A DNA stretch of 64,000 bases from Hahnella lacustris (GCA_965194655.1 OZ239148.1:744001-808000); one strand, 5' to 3'; counted from the stretch's first letter, positions 50,180 through 59,789 are shown. Notes: generated by a model not told the origin, from the letters alone. Numbers and translations are program-made.

Positions 50180-51634
50180 ATGTGCGGTGTCGTTGGCATT
50201 GTCTCGACCAGTCCAGTGAATCAGATGCTCTACGACGCGCTGCTGCTATTGCAGCACCGTGGACAAGATGCAGCAGGCATCGCTACGGCCCAGGGCAAGC
50301 GCATCCATTTGGCCCGCGGAAACGGCTTGGTGCGAGATGTTTTCCGTACGCGTGACATGCGCAATCTCATGGGGGAGATGGGCATTGGCCATGTGCGTTA
50401 TCCCACGGCCGGCAGCGCGCTGAGCGCTGAAGAGTCTCAGCCGTTCTATGTGAATGCGCCCTTTGGCATCGTGTTGGGCCACAACGGCAATCTGACCAAT
50501 GCCGCAGAACTCCAAGAGGACATGTATCAGCGCGATCGCCGACACATCAACACGGAGAGTGATTCTGAGGTCCTTCTGAATGTCCTCGCGCACGAGCTTC
50601 AGCAGGCGGTGAGCGGCCTCACGCTCGACCCTGATGCTGTTTTTGCCGCAGTCACGGTATTGCATCAACGCGTCAAGGGGGCCTACGCCTGCGTGGCCAT
50701 GATCCCTGGCTTTGGGGTGGTGGGCTTTCGCGATCCATTTGGCATACGTCCTCTGGTGCTCGGGGAGTTCGACGGCCCGCGAGGCAAGGAGTACATGCTT
50801 GCCTCTGAGTCCGTAGCGCTCGAGGCGCTCGGCTTTAAGCTCGTGCGTGATGTCGCGCCAGGTGAGTGCGTGGTGGTGACGCAAGACCGTGCGTTTTTCT
50901 CAAAGGTCTGTGGGCAGCCCCAGGGGCTCAACCCCTGTGTCTTTGAGTACGTCTATTTCGCTCGACCCGATTCCCTCATGGACGGCATCTCGGTCTACGA
51001 CGCAAGACTCAAGATGGGCGAGACCCTGGCTCTGGAGGTGGTCAAGCGTTTCCCGAAAGGGAATATTGACGTGGTCATGCCCATCCCTGACTCCAGTCGT
51101 CCTGCCGCGCTGCAGTTGGCGATGCACCTGAACGTGCCCTACCGCGAGGGGTTCATCAAGAACCGTTATGTGGGGCGAACCTTCATCATGCCGGGCCAGG
51201 AGGTTCGTCGTAAGTCAGTGCGCCAAAAGCTCAACGCCATGGCGACGGAGTTCAAGGGGAAGAACGTCCTCATTGTGGATGACTCGATCGTGCGTGGAAC
51301 CACGAGTCGTGAGATTGTGAGCATGGCGCGCGAGTCCGGTGCCAAAGGCGTCATCTTTGCCTCAGCGGCCCCGCCTGTTCGATTCCCGAATGTCTATGGC
51401 ATTGATATGCCCACCCGTCACGAGCTGATTGCACATGGCCGAAGCGACGAGGAGATCTGCCAGGCGATTGGCGCAGACGCGCTGATCTATCAAGGCATCT
51501 CAGAGATGCGCGATGACGTTCAGGGCTTCAACCCTGCAGTCAAATGCCTCGAAGCCTCGTGCTTCGATGGCCATTACATCACTGGAGATGTCACTCCTCA
51601 GTTGCTTGATCGTCTAGAGGCAGCACGTGGATAA
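50180..51634 (+). CDS. purF: Amidophosphoribosyltransferase
   Basis: A 484-residue enzyme catalysing the first step of purine synthesis. Cys2 after Met (MCGVVGIVST) is the glutaminase nucleophile exposed by Met removal. The phosphoribosyltransferase loop is VLIVDDSIVRGTTSREIV near residue 360. It lacks the propeptide of the Bacillus type. Two bases after cvpA; overlaps metZ by eight. Confidence 0.97.
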   Translation: MCGVVGIVSTSPVNQMLYDALLLLQHRGQDAAGIATAQGKRIHLARGNGLVRDVFRTRDMRNLMGEMGIGHVRYPTAGSALSAEESQPFYVNAPFGIVLGHNGNLTNAAELQEDMYQRDRRHINTESDSEVLLNVLAHELQQAVSGLTLDPDAVFAAVTVLHQRVKGAYACVAMIPGFGVVGFRDPFGIRPLVLGEFDGPRGKEYMLASESVALEALGFKLVRDVAPGECVVVTQDRAFFSKVCGQPQGLNPCVFEYVYFARPDSLMDGISVYDARLKMGETLALEVVKRFPKGNIDVVMPIPDSSRPAALQLAMHLNVPYREGFIKNRYVGRTFIMPGQEVRRKSVRQKLNAMATEFKGKNVLIVDDSIVRGTTSREIVSMARESGAKGVIFASAAPPVRFPNVYGIDMPTRHELIAHGRSDEEICQAIGADALIYQGISEMRDDVQGFNPAVKCLEASCFDGHYITGDVTPQLLDRLEAARG

Positions 51635-52823
51635 ACCTCAGCAACGACCTGGGTTAGGGTTTAGCACCCTTGCCGTTCGGGCAGGGACGGAGCGTTCCCA
51701 GTTTGGTGAGCACAGCGAGGCGATGTACCTCACCTCGAGCTTTGTTTTTGATGATGCCGAACAGGCTGCACGGCGATTTCAGAACCAGGAGGCGGGTACC
51801 GTTTACTCGCGCTTTACGAACCCATCGGTTCAGATGTTTGAGGAGCGGCTCGCAGCGCTGGAAGGTGCGGAGGACTGCGTGGCCACCGCGTCGGGGATGT
51901 CGGCGATTCTCGCGGTCTGCCTGGGGCATTTGAGGGCCGGAGATGAGGTGCTCACCACGCCGAGTCTCTTTGGCGCCACGCTTCAGCTCTTTGAGAACTA
52001 TCTCACCAAGTTTGGCATCAGCATTTGGATGGTGCCACTGACGGACGCTGCGGCCTGGGCCGATGCCATTGGCCCCAAGACCAAGCTGATCTATCTAGAA
52101 ACCCCATCGAATCCGCTGCTCGAAATCGCCGATCTGCAGGCCATCGGACACGCAGCGCGTGAGGCTGGTGTGATCACAGTCGTCGACAACTGTTTCTGTA
52201 CGCCGGCACTTCAGCGCCCTTTGAACTTTCCCATCGACCTGGTGCTGCATTCAGCCACCAAGTACATCGATGGACAGGGGAGGGTGCTGGGCGGGGCGGT
52301 CGCTGGCCCGAAGGCTCTGGTCGATCCGGTCCGTCAGGTGGTGCGCACCTGCGGCCCCTCGCTCTCGCCCTTCAACGCCTGGGTACTGCACAAGTCCTTA
52401 GAAACTCTCAAGATTCGAATGCAGGCGCACTCGGCCTCTGCCTTGGCGCTGGCTCAATGGCTGGAGCGCCAGCCTGCTGTCGCGCGTGTGTTGTATCCCG
52501 GCCTGCCCTCGCACCCTCAGCATGCGCTCGCCATGCGGCAGCAGTCCACCGGAGGCGCGGTGGTCTCTTTTGAGCTCAAGGGCGATTCGCCACAGGAACT
52601 TCAGCGGGCTGCCTTTCATCTGGTGAACTCGGTCGAGATCTTTTCTCGCACAGGCAATCTGGGCGATACCCGTTCCATCATCACCCATCCCGCATCGACC
52701 ACGCATGGGCGCATTTCAGAGGAGGCCCGTCAGAAGGCCGGGATTGGTCAGGGGCTGATTCGGCTGGCGGTTGGTTTGGAGGATGTTGAAGATCTCATCC
52801 AGGATCTCTCTCGAGGCCAATAG
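51627..52823 (+). CDS. metZ: O-succinylhomoserine sulfhydrylase
   Basis: A 398-residue PLP enzyme of the Cys/Met metabolism family making homocysteine from O-succinylhomoserine and sulfide. The PLP Lys is in LVLHSATKYIDGQGRVLGG. It starts with GTG inside the purF end; the next downstream start would lose the GFSTLAVRAGTERSQF segment. It uses homoserine made through asd upstream. Confidence 0.93.
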   Translation: MDKPQQRPGLGFSTLAVRAGTERSQFGEHSEAMYLTSSFVFDDAEQAARRFQNQEAGTVYSRFTNPSVQMFEERLAALEGAEDCVATASGMSAILAVCLGHLRAGDEVLTTPSLFGATLQLFENYLTKFGISIWMVPLTDAAAWADAIGPKTKLIYLETPSNPLLEIADLQAIGHAAREAGVITVVDNCFCTPALQRPLNFPIDLVLHSATKYIDGQGRVLGGAVAGPKALVDPVRQVVRTCGPSLSPFNAWVLHKSLETLKIRMQAHSASALALAQWLERQPAVARVLYPGLPSHPQHALAMRQQSTGGAVVSFELKGDSPQELQRAAFHLVNSVEIFSRTGNLGDTRSIITHPASTTHGRISEEARQKAGIGQGLIRLAVGLEDVEDLIQDLSRGQ

Positions 52824-53343
52824 GAGCGTGCAGACAGGGCTTGTCCTGTTGGCGTTGCTTCTGATGGGGCTTTCGGGCTGCGCCACTCGCGGGCCTGGAG
52901 CCTCGCCGCCGTCAGCGGCGGATTCACCCCGGTATCTGCCAGAGGCGCGGCTTGAGTCCCAGGAGCGAGGGTTTTCTGAGCCCGCCATTCAGGCCTTTTC
53001 GCTCGTTGGCACACCCTACAAGTGGGGTGGTAACACGCCGGCGAGTGGGTTCGATTGCAGTGGTCTCGTGGTCTACGTGATGCAGAGATCGCTGGGTGCA
53101 AGGCTTCCTCGCACCGTGGATCAGATGAGCCGAGTGGGCCGTGAGGTGGACGCTGCAGACCGTCTGCCTGGAGACCTCGTGTTCTTTAACACCACAGGCG
53201 AAACCTATTCGCATGTCGGGATTTACATTGGCCAGAACCGGTTCGTACATGCCCCCGCGAAGGGCGGAACCGTGCGGCTTGAAAGCCTGATCAGTGGCTA
53301 TTGGGGTCCCCGGATCACTGGGTTTCGTCGTCTGGGTGGGTGA
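52783..53343 (+). CDS. NlpC/P60 family lipoprotein peptidase
   Basis: A protein of about 186 residues. A hydrophobic stretch ends in the lipobox LSGC, followed by a short linker and a NlpC/P60 domain. The catalytic Cys is in SGFDCSGLVVYVMQR and the His in YSHVGIYIGQNRF. Such enzymes cut peptide stems of peptidoglycan. The start is uncertain: ATG 52783 overlaps metZ by 41 bases with GGAGG directly before it, and GTG 52828 would leave the signal peptide without a basic residue. The gene ends five bases from convergent dnaE2. Confidence 0.85.
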   Translation: MLKISSRISLEANRSVQTGLVLLALLLMGLSGCATRGPGASPPSAADSPRYLPEARLESQERGFSEPAIQAFSLVGTPYKWGGNTPASGFDCSGLVVYVMQRSLGARLPRTVDQMSRVGREVDAADRLPGDLVFFNTTGETYSHVGIYIGQNRFVHAPAKGGTVRLESLISGYWGPRITGFRRLGG

Positions 53344-53348
53344 CCTGT

Positions 53349-56300
53349 TTAATGAAAATCTCTCGACTTTCTCTGTACCACTCCACCCAAGGCCTGGGCC
53401 AGCAGCGCGGTATGGTCTTCAATGCGTAGACTCACCAGGTGCTGGGTCTGCCAGCGGCCATAGGCCGTAATCACCTGACCCTGCAGACAGGCCTGTTTAA
53501 ATCGGCTCAGCACATCCGGCCAGATGATGAGGTTCACGCTGCCCGTCTCATCTTCCAAGGTCATGAAGACCACCCCTTTGGCGGTACCGGGCCGTTGTCG
53601 GTGGGTGACGATGCCCGAGGCCCTCGCGAGTCGGTCGTGAGGCATTTTGAGTAGCTCGATGGCAGGCACGCTCTTAAAGCGTTCTCGAAGCTGGTCCCGA
53701 ATCAGGGCAATGGGGTGGCGTCCTAAGGTCAGCCCTAGGCTGGCGTAATCTGCTACCAAGCCACTGGCCTCGCTGGGTTCGGGGAGGAGTCTGGGTTCGA
53801 GTCTGGGTTCTTGAACCTGAGTGGGACTGAGCACCCCCTTCATGGGCTCGTGTCCTGCGGCAATCCAGCTTGCGCTGTGACGGTGGCCGGCTAAGCCTTC
53901 GAGGGCGTTGGCTGCTGCGAGGGCTTGCAGGTCTGCTCGGCTGAGGCTTGCACGCTGTGCGAGGTCCTCTACGGACTGAAATAGGCCTTGTTGAGTGCGA
54001 GCGAGCACCACACGTTCCATGGCATCTTCAGAGAGATGCGCAATGCGATCGAGGCCTAGGCGGACCGGCCAAGGGTCTGAGTCTGAAGGCTCGAGGCTGC
54101 TGCAGACCGAACTGCGATTCACATCGACACCACGCACCTCCACGCCATGGGCGCGCGCATCCCGTACCAGCTGTGCAGGGGCATAGAAGCCCATAGGCTG
54201 GCTATTGAGCAGGGCCGCCAGAAAGGCATCGGGATGATGGCGCTTGAGCCAGCAGCTGACATAGACCAACAGTGCAAAGCTGGCGGCATGAGATTCGGGA
54301 AACCCGTACTCTCCGAAGCCCTGAATTTGAGCGAAGACCCGTTCGGCAAAGTCGCGGCTGTAGCCGCGCATGAGCATGCCGCTGATGAGGCGGTCTTCAA
54401 AGGGTCCCAGGCTTCCTCTGCGTCGCCAGGCAGCCATCGCGCGTCGCAGCTGATCGGCTTCACCGGGTGTGAAGCCAGCAGCCAGAATGGCCAGTTGCAT
54501 GACCTGCTCTTGGAAGATCGGAACTCCCAGGGTGCGCTCAAGCGCCTCATGTACGGCGGGACTGGGAAAGTCGACGGGCTCTAGCCCCTGCCGACGACGC
54601 AGGTAGGGGTGGACCATGCCGCCCTGAATGGGACCCGGCCGAACAATCGCGACCTCAATCACCAGGTCGTAGAAGCAGGCCGGCTTGAGACGTGGAAGCA
54701 TGCTCATTTGTGCGCGGGATTCAATCTGGAAGACCCCGATCGTGTCTGCGGCCTGAATCATGTGATAGGTGGCCTCGTCTTCGGCAGGAACCTGCTGCAT
54801 GGGCAGTGGACCACCAAGCCCTCGCTTCTGTCCCACAAACTGAAGGGCACGCTGAATGGCTGAGAGCATGCCCAGTGCCAGCACATCGACCTTGAGCAGG
54901 CCCAGCGCGTCGATGTCGTCTTTGTCCCACTGAATGATGCTGCGCTCGGGCATGGCTGCGTTCTCAATGGGCACGAGCTCGCTGAGGCTGTGGCGCGCAA
55001 TCACAAAGCCGCCGACATGCTGTGAGAGGTGACGAGGAAAGCCCATGAGTTGATTGGCCATATCGGCCCATTGCTGCAGGCTGGAATCTGGGGGAGGTAC
55101 AGGCAAGGCCTGGGATTGAGGCAGTTGGGCGAGACGGGCCAGACCTTCTTCGATGGAGATCTTTAAGCCCGTGGCCACAATCGATTTTCCTTCCCACCAG
55201 CTTCTCCCTTTGGCCGAAAGATCCACGATGAGTGGGTCCAGTCCGAGGGCTTTGCCGCTGTCTCGTAAGGCTGATCGGGGTCGGTAGCGAATGAGGGCGG
55301 CGGTGAGGGCTGCACGCTCGCGGCCGTATTTGGTGTAGAGGTATTGAATGACCTCTTCGCGTCGCTGGTGCTCGAAGTCGACGTCGATGTCCGGGGGTTC
55401 GTTGCGTTCCTTGGAGATGAACCGCTCAAACAGCATGCTCATGCGAGAGGGATCGACCTCGGTGATGCCCAGGCAATAGCAGACAGCCGAGTTGGCGGCA
55501 GAGCCACGGCCCTGACAGAGAATGCCTCGTGAACGGGCGAAGGCCACGATGTCATAGACCGTGAGGAAGTAAGGTTCGTACTGGAGGTCTGCAATGAGAC
55601 TGAGCTCGTGCTCAATCTGTTGACGGACTTTGGCGGGCATGCCGTCTGGAAATTGACTGGGTGGAAAACGCCGTCTTGCACCTTCTTCTGTGAGGTGACG
55701 CAGCCACTGAGCAGGAGTGAGCCCAGGGGGTACGATCTCGTCGGGGTATTCGTAGCGCAGCTCACTCAGGGAGAACTGGCACTGGGCTGCAAGCGTCAGG
55801 CTGGCCTGAAGGTGTTCGGGGGGGTAACGCCGAGCCATGCGCAGCCGAGGTTGCAAGGCTCGCTCTGCATTGACCGTGAGAGCCTGCCCACATTCAGCGA
55901 CGGAGCAGTTCATGCGAATGGCGGTGAGTAGATCGGCCAGTGGCTTTTGGCTGCGTCGGTGCATGAGCACATCGCCGGTGGCCACGAGGGGCATGCGCAG
56001 CAGGGCTCCTAAGGCGATGAGCTGCTGCTGCCAGGCACGATCGTCTGCGCGTAGGTTCAGGCTGTAGGCGAGCCAGGTGCGATCACCAAACTGGGACTTC
56101 ATCCAGCGACCATCGGGATGCAGGCTGGGCTCGGGCTGGGTTGGGCTGGGCAGCCAGAGTGCCAGACAGTTGGCCATGGCGTGAGATTCGAAGTCTTCTG
56201 GGCGTAGTTCGTAGTGGCCCTTTTCAGCGCGCCGCCGGCCGAGGGTGATGAGCCTACAGAGTTCGGCCCAGCCGGCTCGATTGCGCACCAGAAACGCCAG

Positions 56301-56522
56301 CCGCAGACCATTGGTGAGGATGAACTGCGCCCCATGAATGACTTTGAGGCCAAGAGACTCTCCGGCCAGGTGGGCACGTACGCTGCCCGAGACACTGGCC
56401 TCGTCGTTCAGCGCCAGCGCGTGATAGCCCAGCTCGTGGGCTCGGGCCACCAGGTCTTCGGGGTGCGAGGCACCCTGCAGAAAACTGAAGTTGCTGCGAG
56501 CGACGAGCTCTGCGTAATCCAT
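53349..56522 (-). CDS. dnaE2: Error-prone DNA polymerase DnaE2 (ImuC)
   Basis: A 1057-residue C-family polymerase. The PHP domain begins ELVARSNFSFLQGASHPEDL. The catalytic Asp residues are in NEPPDIDVDFEHQRREEVIQ. It ends with an OB-fold domain, with VFMTLEDETGSVNLIIWPDV near residue 1000. It is shorter than the replicative DnaE (about 1160) and lacks its beta-clamp tail, as is typical of DnaE2. It extends mismatched primers during SOS mutagenesis, together with ImuA and ImuB encoded just upstream. The gap from imuB is nine bases. Confidence 0.96.
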   Translation of the reverse strand: MDYAELVARSNFSFLQGASHPEDLVARAHELGYHALALNDEASVSGSVRAHLAGESLGLKVIHGAQFILTNGLRLAFLVRNRAGWAELCRLITLGRRRAEKGHYELRPEDFESHAMANCLALWLPSPTQPEPSLHPDGRWMKSQFGDRTWLAYSLNLRADDRAWQQQLIALGALLRMPLVATGDVLMHRRSQKPLADLLTAIRMNCSVAECGQALTVNAERALQPRLRMARRYPPEHLQASLTLAAQCQFSLSELRYEYPDEIVPPGLTPAQWLRHLTEEGARRRFPPSQFPDGMPAKVRQQIEHELSLIADLQYEPYFLTVYDIVAFARSRGILCQGRGSAANSAVCYCLGITEVDPSRMSMLFERFISKERNEPPDIDVDFEHQRREEVIQYLYTKYGRERAALTAALIRYRPRSALRDSGKALGLDPLIVDLSAKGRSWWEGKSIVATGLKISIEEGLARLAQLPQSQALPVPPPDSSLQQWADMANQLMGFPRHLSQHVGGFVIARHSLSELVPIENAAMPERSIIQWDKDDIDALGLLKVDVLALGMLSAIQRALQFVGQKRGLGGPLPMQQVPAEDEATYHMIQAADTIGVFQIESRAQMSMLPRLKPACFYDLVIEVAIVRPGPIQGGMVHPYLRRRQGLEPVDFPSPAVHEALERTLGVPIFQEQVMQLAILAAGFTPGEADQLRRAMAAWRRRGSLGPFEDRLISGMLMRGYSRDFAERVFAQIQGFGEYGFPESHAASFALLVYVSCWLKRHHPDAFLAALLNSQPMGFYAPAQLVRDARAHGVEVRGVDVNRSSVCSSLEPSDSDPWPVRLGLDRIAHLSEDAMERVVLARTQQGLFQSVEDLAQRASLSRADLQALAAANALEGLAGHRHSASWIAAGHEPMKGVLSPTQVQEPRLEPRLLPEPSEASGLVADYASLGLTLGRHPIALIRDQLRERFKSVPAIELLKMPHDRLARASGIVTHRQRPGTAKGVVFMTLEDETGSVNLIIWPDVLSRFKQACLQGQVITAYGRWQTQHLVSLRIEDHTALLAQALGGVVQRKSRDFH

Positions 56523-56531
56523 GCGCGTGCT

Positions 56532-57863
56532 CTAACCAAAGAGGCCATGCAGAAACCACTGGTGTTCGGGATTGCGAAACACCCAGATGAGGCGTTGGTC
56601 TTGGGTTTCGGCCACAAAGTAGTCGCGCCGCAGAGGGGTGGTCCACCATTCGGTCTCGATGCGTTCTGGTCCAGCGCGCAGACGCAAAGGCCCTTCGTAG
56701 TAGGGCTGGTTGGCTCGAATGGGCAGGGCTAGAGGGGCTTCGAGCAGCCAGAGCGGACGAGGAGGCAGCGCGCTGGGCGGCTGGGCGCTGATGGGCACTG
56801 AGGGGCGTGAGGGGCGTGAGGTCTGGGCTGGTTGTAAGGGCTGTAGCTGGCTGGCGGACTCGGGCTGGTGGCTGTCGTGAAGCTGAATGCGCAAGACTTG
56901 ATGGTCGCCGAGCCTGGCCTGCAGCCGTTCGCAGAGCAGGCGGAGCTGATCTGACTGACGATGGGCGCCTCCAAAGAAGTCGAGGGTCTCGAGTGCCAGG
57001 GGTTCAATGGCGCGGACCTGCAGGCTGATGAGGTGAGCCGCTGCAGGCAGCTGTTCGTGCTCAAGCCGCTGGCGCAGCAGGGCCTGAATGCGGCTGATCT
57101 GGCTGCTGGGATCTGCGAGGCCAATGCGCACCAGGTGTTGTTCGCGGTGGCCATGGTGAAAGTAAAACTGTGCTTCACGCAGGCCACACTGCTGTGCATT
57201 CAGCCAGGCGACACAGCCCTGTAGGAGCCGTCGACAACCCTCCAGCAAGAGAGGAAGGTCGTGGCTGGGCTGGCTGAGCTCAATGCTCTGCTCAAAGACC
57301 TTGGGGGGCTGTAGTGCGGTGCGCAAATCGGGGCGCCGGCCCAGTCCTGCGTCGATGGCCTGGAGGGTGAGGGGGCCTAGCCTTCGGGTGAGGCCTGTTC
57401 GTGGCAGGCGCAAGAGGGGGCCCAGCGTGTGGAGCCCCATGCGCTCGAGGCTGGTGAGGTGTTTGTGGAGTTCGGGGATATAGCCCAGAGGCAGCTCGGC
57501 CAGAGGGGCTTGGGCAGGGGCGCCCCAGGCGACTCGCCAGTCGGCTGCGCGTGGTGTGGGGCCCCACACCATGGAGACTCCTGGGTCTTTAGGCCAGCCC
57601 AGGCTGAGCCAACCTTCTGCTAGGCGAGTCAGCAAGGCTTGTAGGCCCCCCCAGAGTTTCAGGCTGGGAGAAACCTCTAAGAGCAGGCTGTTGGGCCACT
57701 GACCCAGGCAGACATCGGGCGTGAACTGCAATGCCCACTGCCCCATCCGTAGACGAACCGATTCGAAGGACTCTTCGGTAGAGAGCCGAACGCTGCGGGG
57801 CGCGATGAGGTCTGGGGTGGGGCTATTGGCGCAGGCTGGGAACTGGCAGGCGATCCAAAGCAT
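56532..57863 (-). CDS. imuB: ImuB, Y-family polymerase homologue of the mutasome
   Basis: A 443-residue protein with the Y-polymerase shape but without the acidic catalytic residues. The N-terminus is LWIACQFPACANSP where polymerases have an Asp motif. It acts as the clamp-binding hub for DnaE2. The start at 57863 gives the family beginning MLWIACQFP; it overlaps imuA by 41 bases. A QPAQTSRPSRPSV-type Pro/Gln linker lies near residue 350. The frame is open upstream, but that part is imuA in another frame. Confidence 0.88.
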   Translation of the reverse strand: MLWIACQFPACANSPTPDLIAPRSVRLSTEESFESVRLRMGQWALQFTPDVCLGQWPNSLLLEVSPSLKLWGGLQALLTRLAEGWLSLGWPKDPGVSMVWGPTPRAADWRVAWGAPAQAPLAELPLGYIPELHKHLTSLERMGLHTLGPLLRLPRTGLTRRLGPLTLQAIDAGLGRRPDLRTALQPPKVFEQSIELSQPSHDLPLLLEGCRRLLQGCVAWLNAQQCGLREAQFYFHHGHREQHLVRIGLADPSSQISRIQALLRQRLEHEQLPAAAHLISLQVRAIEPLALETLDFFGGAHRQSDQLRLLCERLQARLGDHQVLRIQLHDSHQPESASQLQPLQPAQTSRPSRPSVPISAQPPSALPPRPLWLLEAPLALPIRANQPYYEGPLRLRAGPERIETEWWTTPLRRDYFVAETQDQRLIWVFRNPEHQWFLHGLFG

Positions 57864-58599
57864 GGCCAAGACCCTGAATTTGTGCAGTCGAGAGCGAGGG
57901 CTGCAGCGGGGCCCGCGCAGGCGCTTGGGGCTGAGGCTCTTGCAGCGGCCGCAGTGCACGACTGGGCAGAGGAAGGTTCACGAGGATGGGGTCGGCTTGT
58001 ACAGGCCCGCGGCGTTTGAGTAGCTGAACCGCTAGGCCTGGATACTGGCGTGGCAGCAGGGCCAGTCGCAGGGGCGCAGCGGAGGCCTGGGTCTGTACGG
58101 CGAGGGGACGAAAAAGAAAGACAGGCCCTTTGGCATGGCGTGCAGCCAGCTGAAACCGACGGATATGTTCGGGGCGAGTGGGCTCGTCGAGCCAGGCCAG
58201 AAGGGCGCCAAAGCCATCGGACTTGAGGCTCTGCTCTAAGGCCCAGAGACGGTCGGCAGCTTGCTTGGCGCGAACCACAAGGAACTGCTCGGGTGCCAGA
58301 CCCAAGGCTGCAAGCGCAGGGCCATAGGGGAGTTGCGGGGGGGCGAGCAACAGGATTTGTTTGCCTGCATGCGCCAGGCGCCGCAGGGCAGGGGCGAGCA
58401 GGCGCAACTCTCCCACCCCCATGGCACGCACCAAGAGTTCTGTGAGGCTGCTGCTGGGCCAACCACCCCCGGGGAGCTGGGCATCGAGGGCAGGGTGGCC
58501 GCTGGGGACCGAGCTATGGCTGTGACTGAGGCCTGAGGCCTGCCAGAGGTCGGGGTGGAGCTGGATGAGCTCTTGAATAGGACGAGGGGCCGTACTCAT
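57823..58599 (-). CDS. imuA: ImuA, RecA-like mutasome protein
   Basis: A 258-residue protein with a RecA-like core: HPALDAQLPGGGWPSSSLTE, then LLLAPPQLPYGPALAALGLA, and FGALLAWLDEPTRPEHIRRF. It lacks a complete Walker A motif. It is required with ImuB and DnaE2 for damage-induced mutagenesis. The ATG directly abuts the lexA stop with no gap, and the C-terminus (QPQAPARAPLQPSLS) is Pro-rich. Confidence 0.88.
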   Translation of the reverse strand: MSTAPRPIQELIQLHPDLWQASGLSHSHSSVPSGHPALDAQLPGGGWPSSSLTELLVRAMGVGELRLLAPALRRLAHAGKQILLLAPPQLPYGPALAALGLAPEQFLVVRAKQAADRLWALEQSLKSDGFGALLAWLDEPTRPEHIRRFQLAARHAKGPVFLFRPLAVQTQASAAPLRLALLPRQYPGLAVQLLKRRGPVQADPILVNLPLPSRALRPLQEPQPQAPARAPLQPSLSTAQIQGLGHALDRLPVPSLRQ

Positions 58600-59247
58600 T
58601 TAAAACCCCCGAATAATGCCTACGCCCAGACCCTCAATGGTGAGGGACTGGCGACGGATGTCGACTTCGATGGGGCGGTAGTCGGGGTTGTCGGGCTTGA
58701 GCCAGACGGTATGACCCTGACGCTCGAACCATTTCACCGTGACTTCGTCCTCGAGGCGGGCCACCACCATTTGACCATTGCGAGCTTCGGGCAAGCCTTG
58801 AAGCGCCTTGACCGCGAGGAGGTCGCCATCGAGAATGCCGGCATCGCGCATGCTGAGCCCACGCACCTTGAGGAGGTAGTCGGGCTTGGCCTTAAACAGG
58901 CTGGTGTCGACCTGGAAGTGCTGTTCAATGTGTTCGGTGGCCAGCACAGGTGAGCCTGCAGCTACGCGCCCTACCAGGGGCAGGGTGAGACCTGCGAAGA
59001 CGCTGCTGAGGCTATTGCTAGGTACTGGAGACTGGCCGCTCACCAGCCGAATGCCACGCGAGGCGCCGGCGGTGAGCTGAAGGGCACCCTTGCGCTCAAG
59101 GGCCTTCAGATGCTCCTCGGCTGCGTTAGGGGAGCGAAAGCCCAGGGCTTTGCAGATTTCAGCACGCGTGGGGGGAAAGCCTGTCTGCTGAAGATGGCTT
59201 TGTATAAACTGAAGAATCTCTTGTTGACGTGGCGTGAGCAGTTTCAT
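58600..59247 (-). CDS. lexA: LexA repressor
   Basis: A 215-residue SOS repressor. The DNA-binding helix is PTRAEICKALGFRSPNAAEE, the self-cleavage site A97-G98 in GRVAAGSPVLA, the catalytic Ser132 in RGLSMRDAGILDGD and Lys172 in DEVTVKWFE. RecA-driven cleavage opens the operon. It is the first gene of lexA-imuA-imuB-dnaE2; a LexA box lies 17 bases upstream of its start, so it controls the whole mutasome and itself. Confidence 0.97.
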   Translation of the reverse strand: MKLLTPRQQEILQFIQSHLQQTGFPPTRAEICKALGFRSPNAAEEHLKALERKGALQLTAGASRGIRLVSGQSPVPSNSLSSVFAGLTLPLVGRVAAGSPVLATEHIEQHFQVDTSLFKAKPDYLLKVRGLSMRDAGILDGDLLAVKALQGLPEARNGQMVVARLEDEVTVKWFERQGHTVWLKPDNPDYRPIEVDIRRQSLTIEGLGVGIIRGF

Positions 59248-59263
59248 TCATCGGCCTTTTGAG

Positions 59264-59283
59264 TACTGGTTTTTTATACAGTA
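59264..59283. promoter_or_regulatory. LexA binding site (SOS box)
   Basis: TACTGGTTTTTTATACAGTA matches the E. coli SOS consensus at 16 of 20 positions and keeps CTG and CAG at the ends of the CTGT-N8-ACAG core, with one base changed (CTGG). It lies just upstream of lexA, and about 54 bases upstream of the divergent thioesterase gene. Confidence 0.85.
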
Positions 59284-59336
59284 CTCTGGGCCGAATCGAT
59301 TTGCAAGCGCTCTTTTCTCAGGCCAGGGCAGACCTC

Positions 59337-59789
59337 ATGAGCGCGCAAACACTCAAAACCCTCCGTCGTTCAGACTTCCGCCACTTTCAGACCATTCCTA
59401 CCCGTTGGATGGACAACGACGTCTACGGGCATGTCAACAACGTCGTCTACTACAGCTACTTCGATACGGTGGTGAACCAGCGGCTGATTGAGCGAGGCCT
59501 GCTTGATCTCCAGGCCAGTGAGGTGGTTGGGCTGGTGGTGGAGACCAGCTGTAGCTACTTTGCCTCCATTGCCTTTCCAGACCTGGTTCACGCGGGTCTG
59601 AGGGTGGCCCGTCTGGGGAACTCCAGCGTGCGGTATGAGGTGGGTCTGTTTAAGAATGACGATCCGCAGATCTGTGCTGCGGGCTATTTCGTCCATGTCT
59701 ATGTGGATCGGGCCAGTCAGCGGCCCGTCTCTATTCCCGAGGCACTGAGGGCAGACCTACAAACACTCCTTGTATCCTCCTCTGAATAA
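59337..59789 (+). CDS. Hotdog-fold acyl-CoA thioesterase (4HBT/YbgC-like)
   Basis: A 150-residue hotdog protein with the active-site segment TRWMDNDVYGHVNNVVYYSY, whose Asp is in the YbgC/4-hydroxybenzoyl-CoA thioesterase position. FDTVVNQRLIERGLL follows. It cleaves acyl-CoA esters. The ATG at 59337 has AGGG ten bases upstream; the frame extends 26 codons upstream but that region contains the LexA box and promoter. It is followed after 30 bases by a membrane carrier. Confidence 0.85.
   Translation: MSAQTLKTLRRSDFRHFQTIPTRWMDNDVYGHVNNVVYYSYFDTVVNQRLIERGLLDLQASEVVGLVVETSCSYFASIAFPDLVHAGLRVARLGNSSVRYEVGLFKNDDPQICAAGYFVHVYVDRASQRPVSIPEALRADLQTLLVSSSE

Noticed and set aside
57677..58462. A 261-codon minus-strand frame overlapping imuA and imuB
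   Set aside because: The Pro/Ser/Arg-rich product is a shadow frame; imuA and imuB explain the region.
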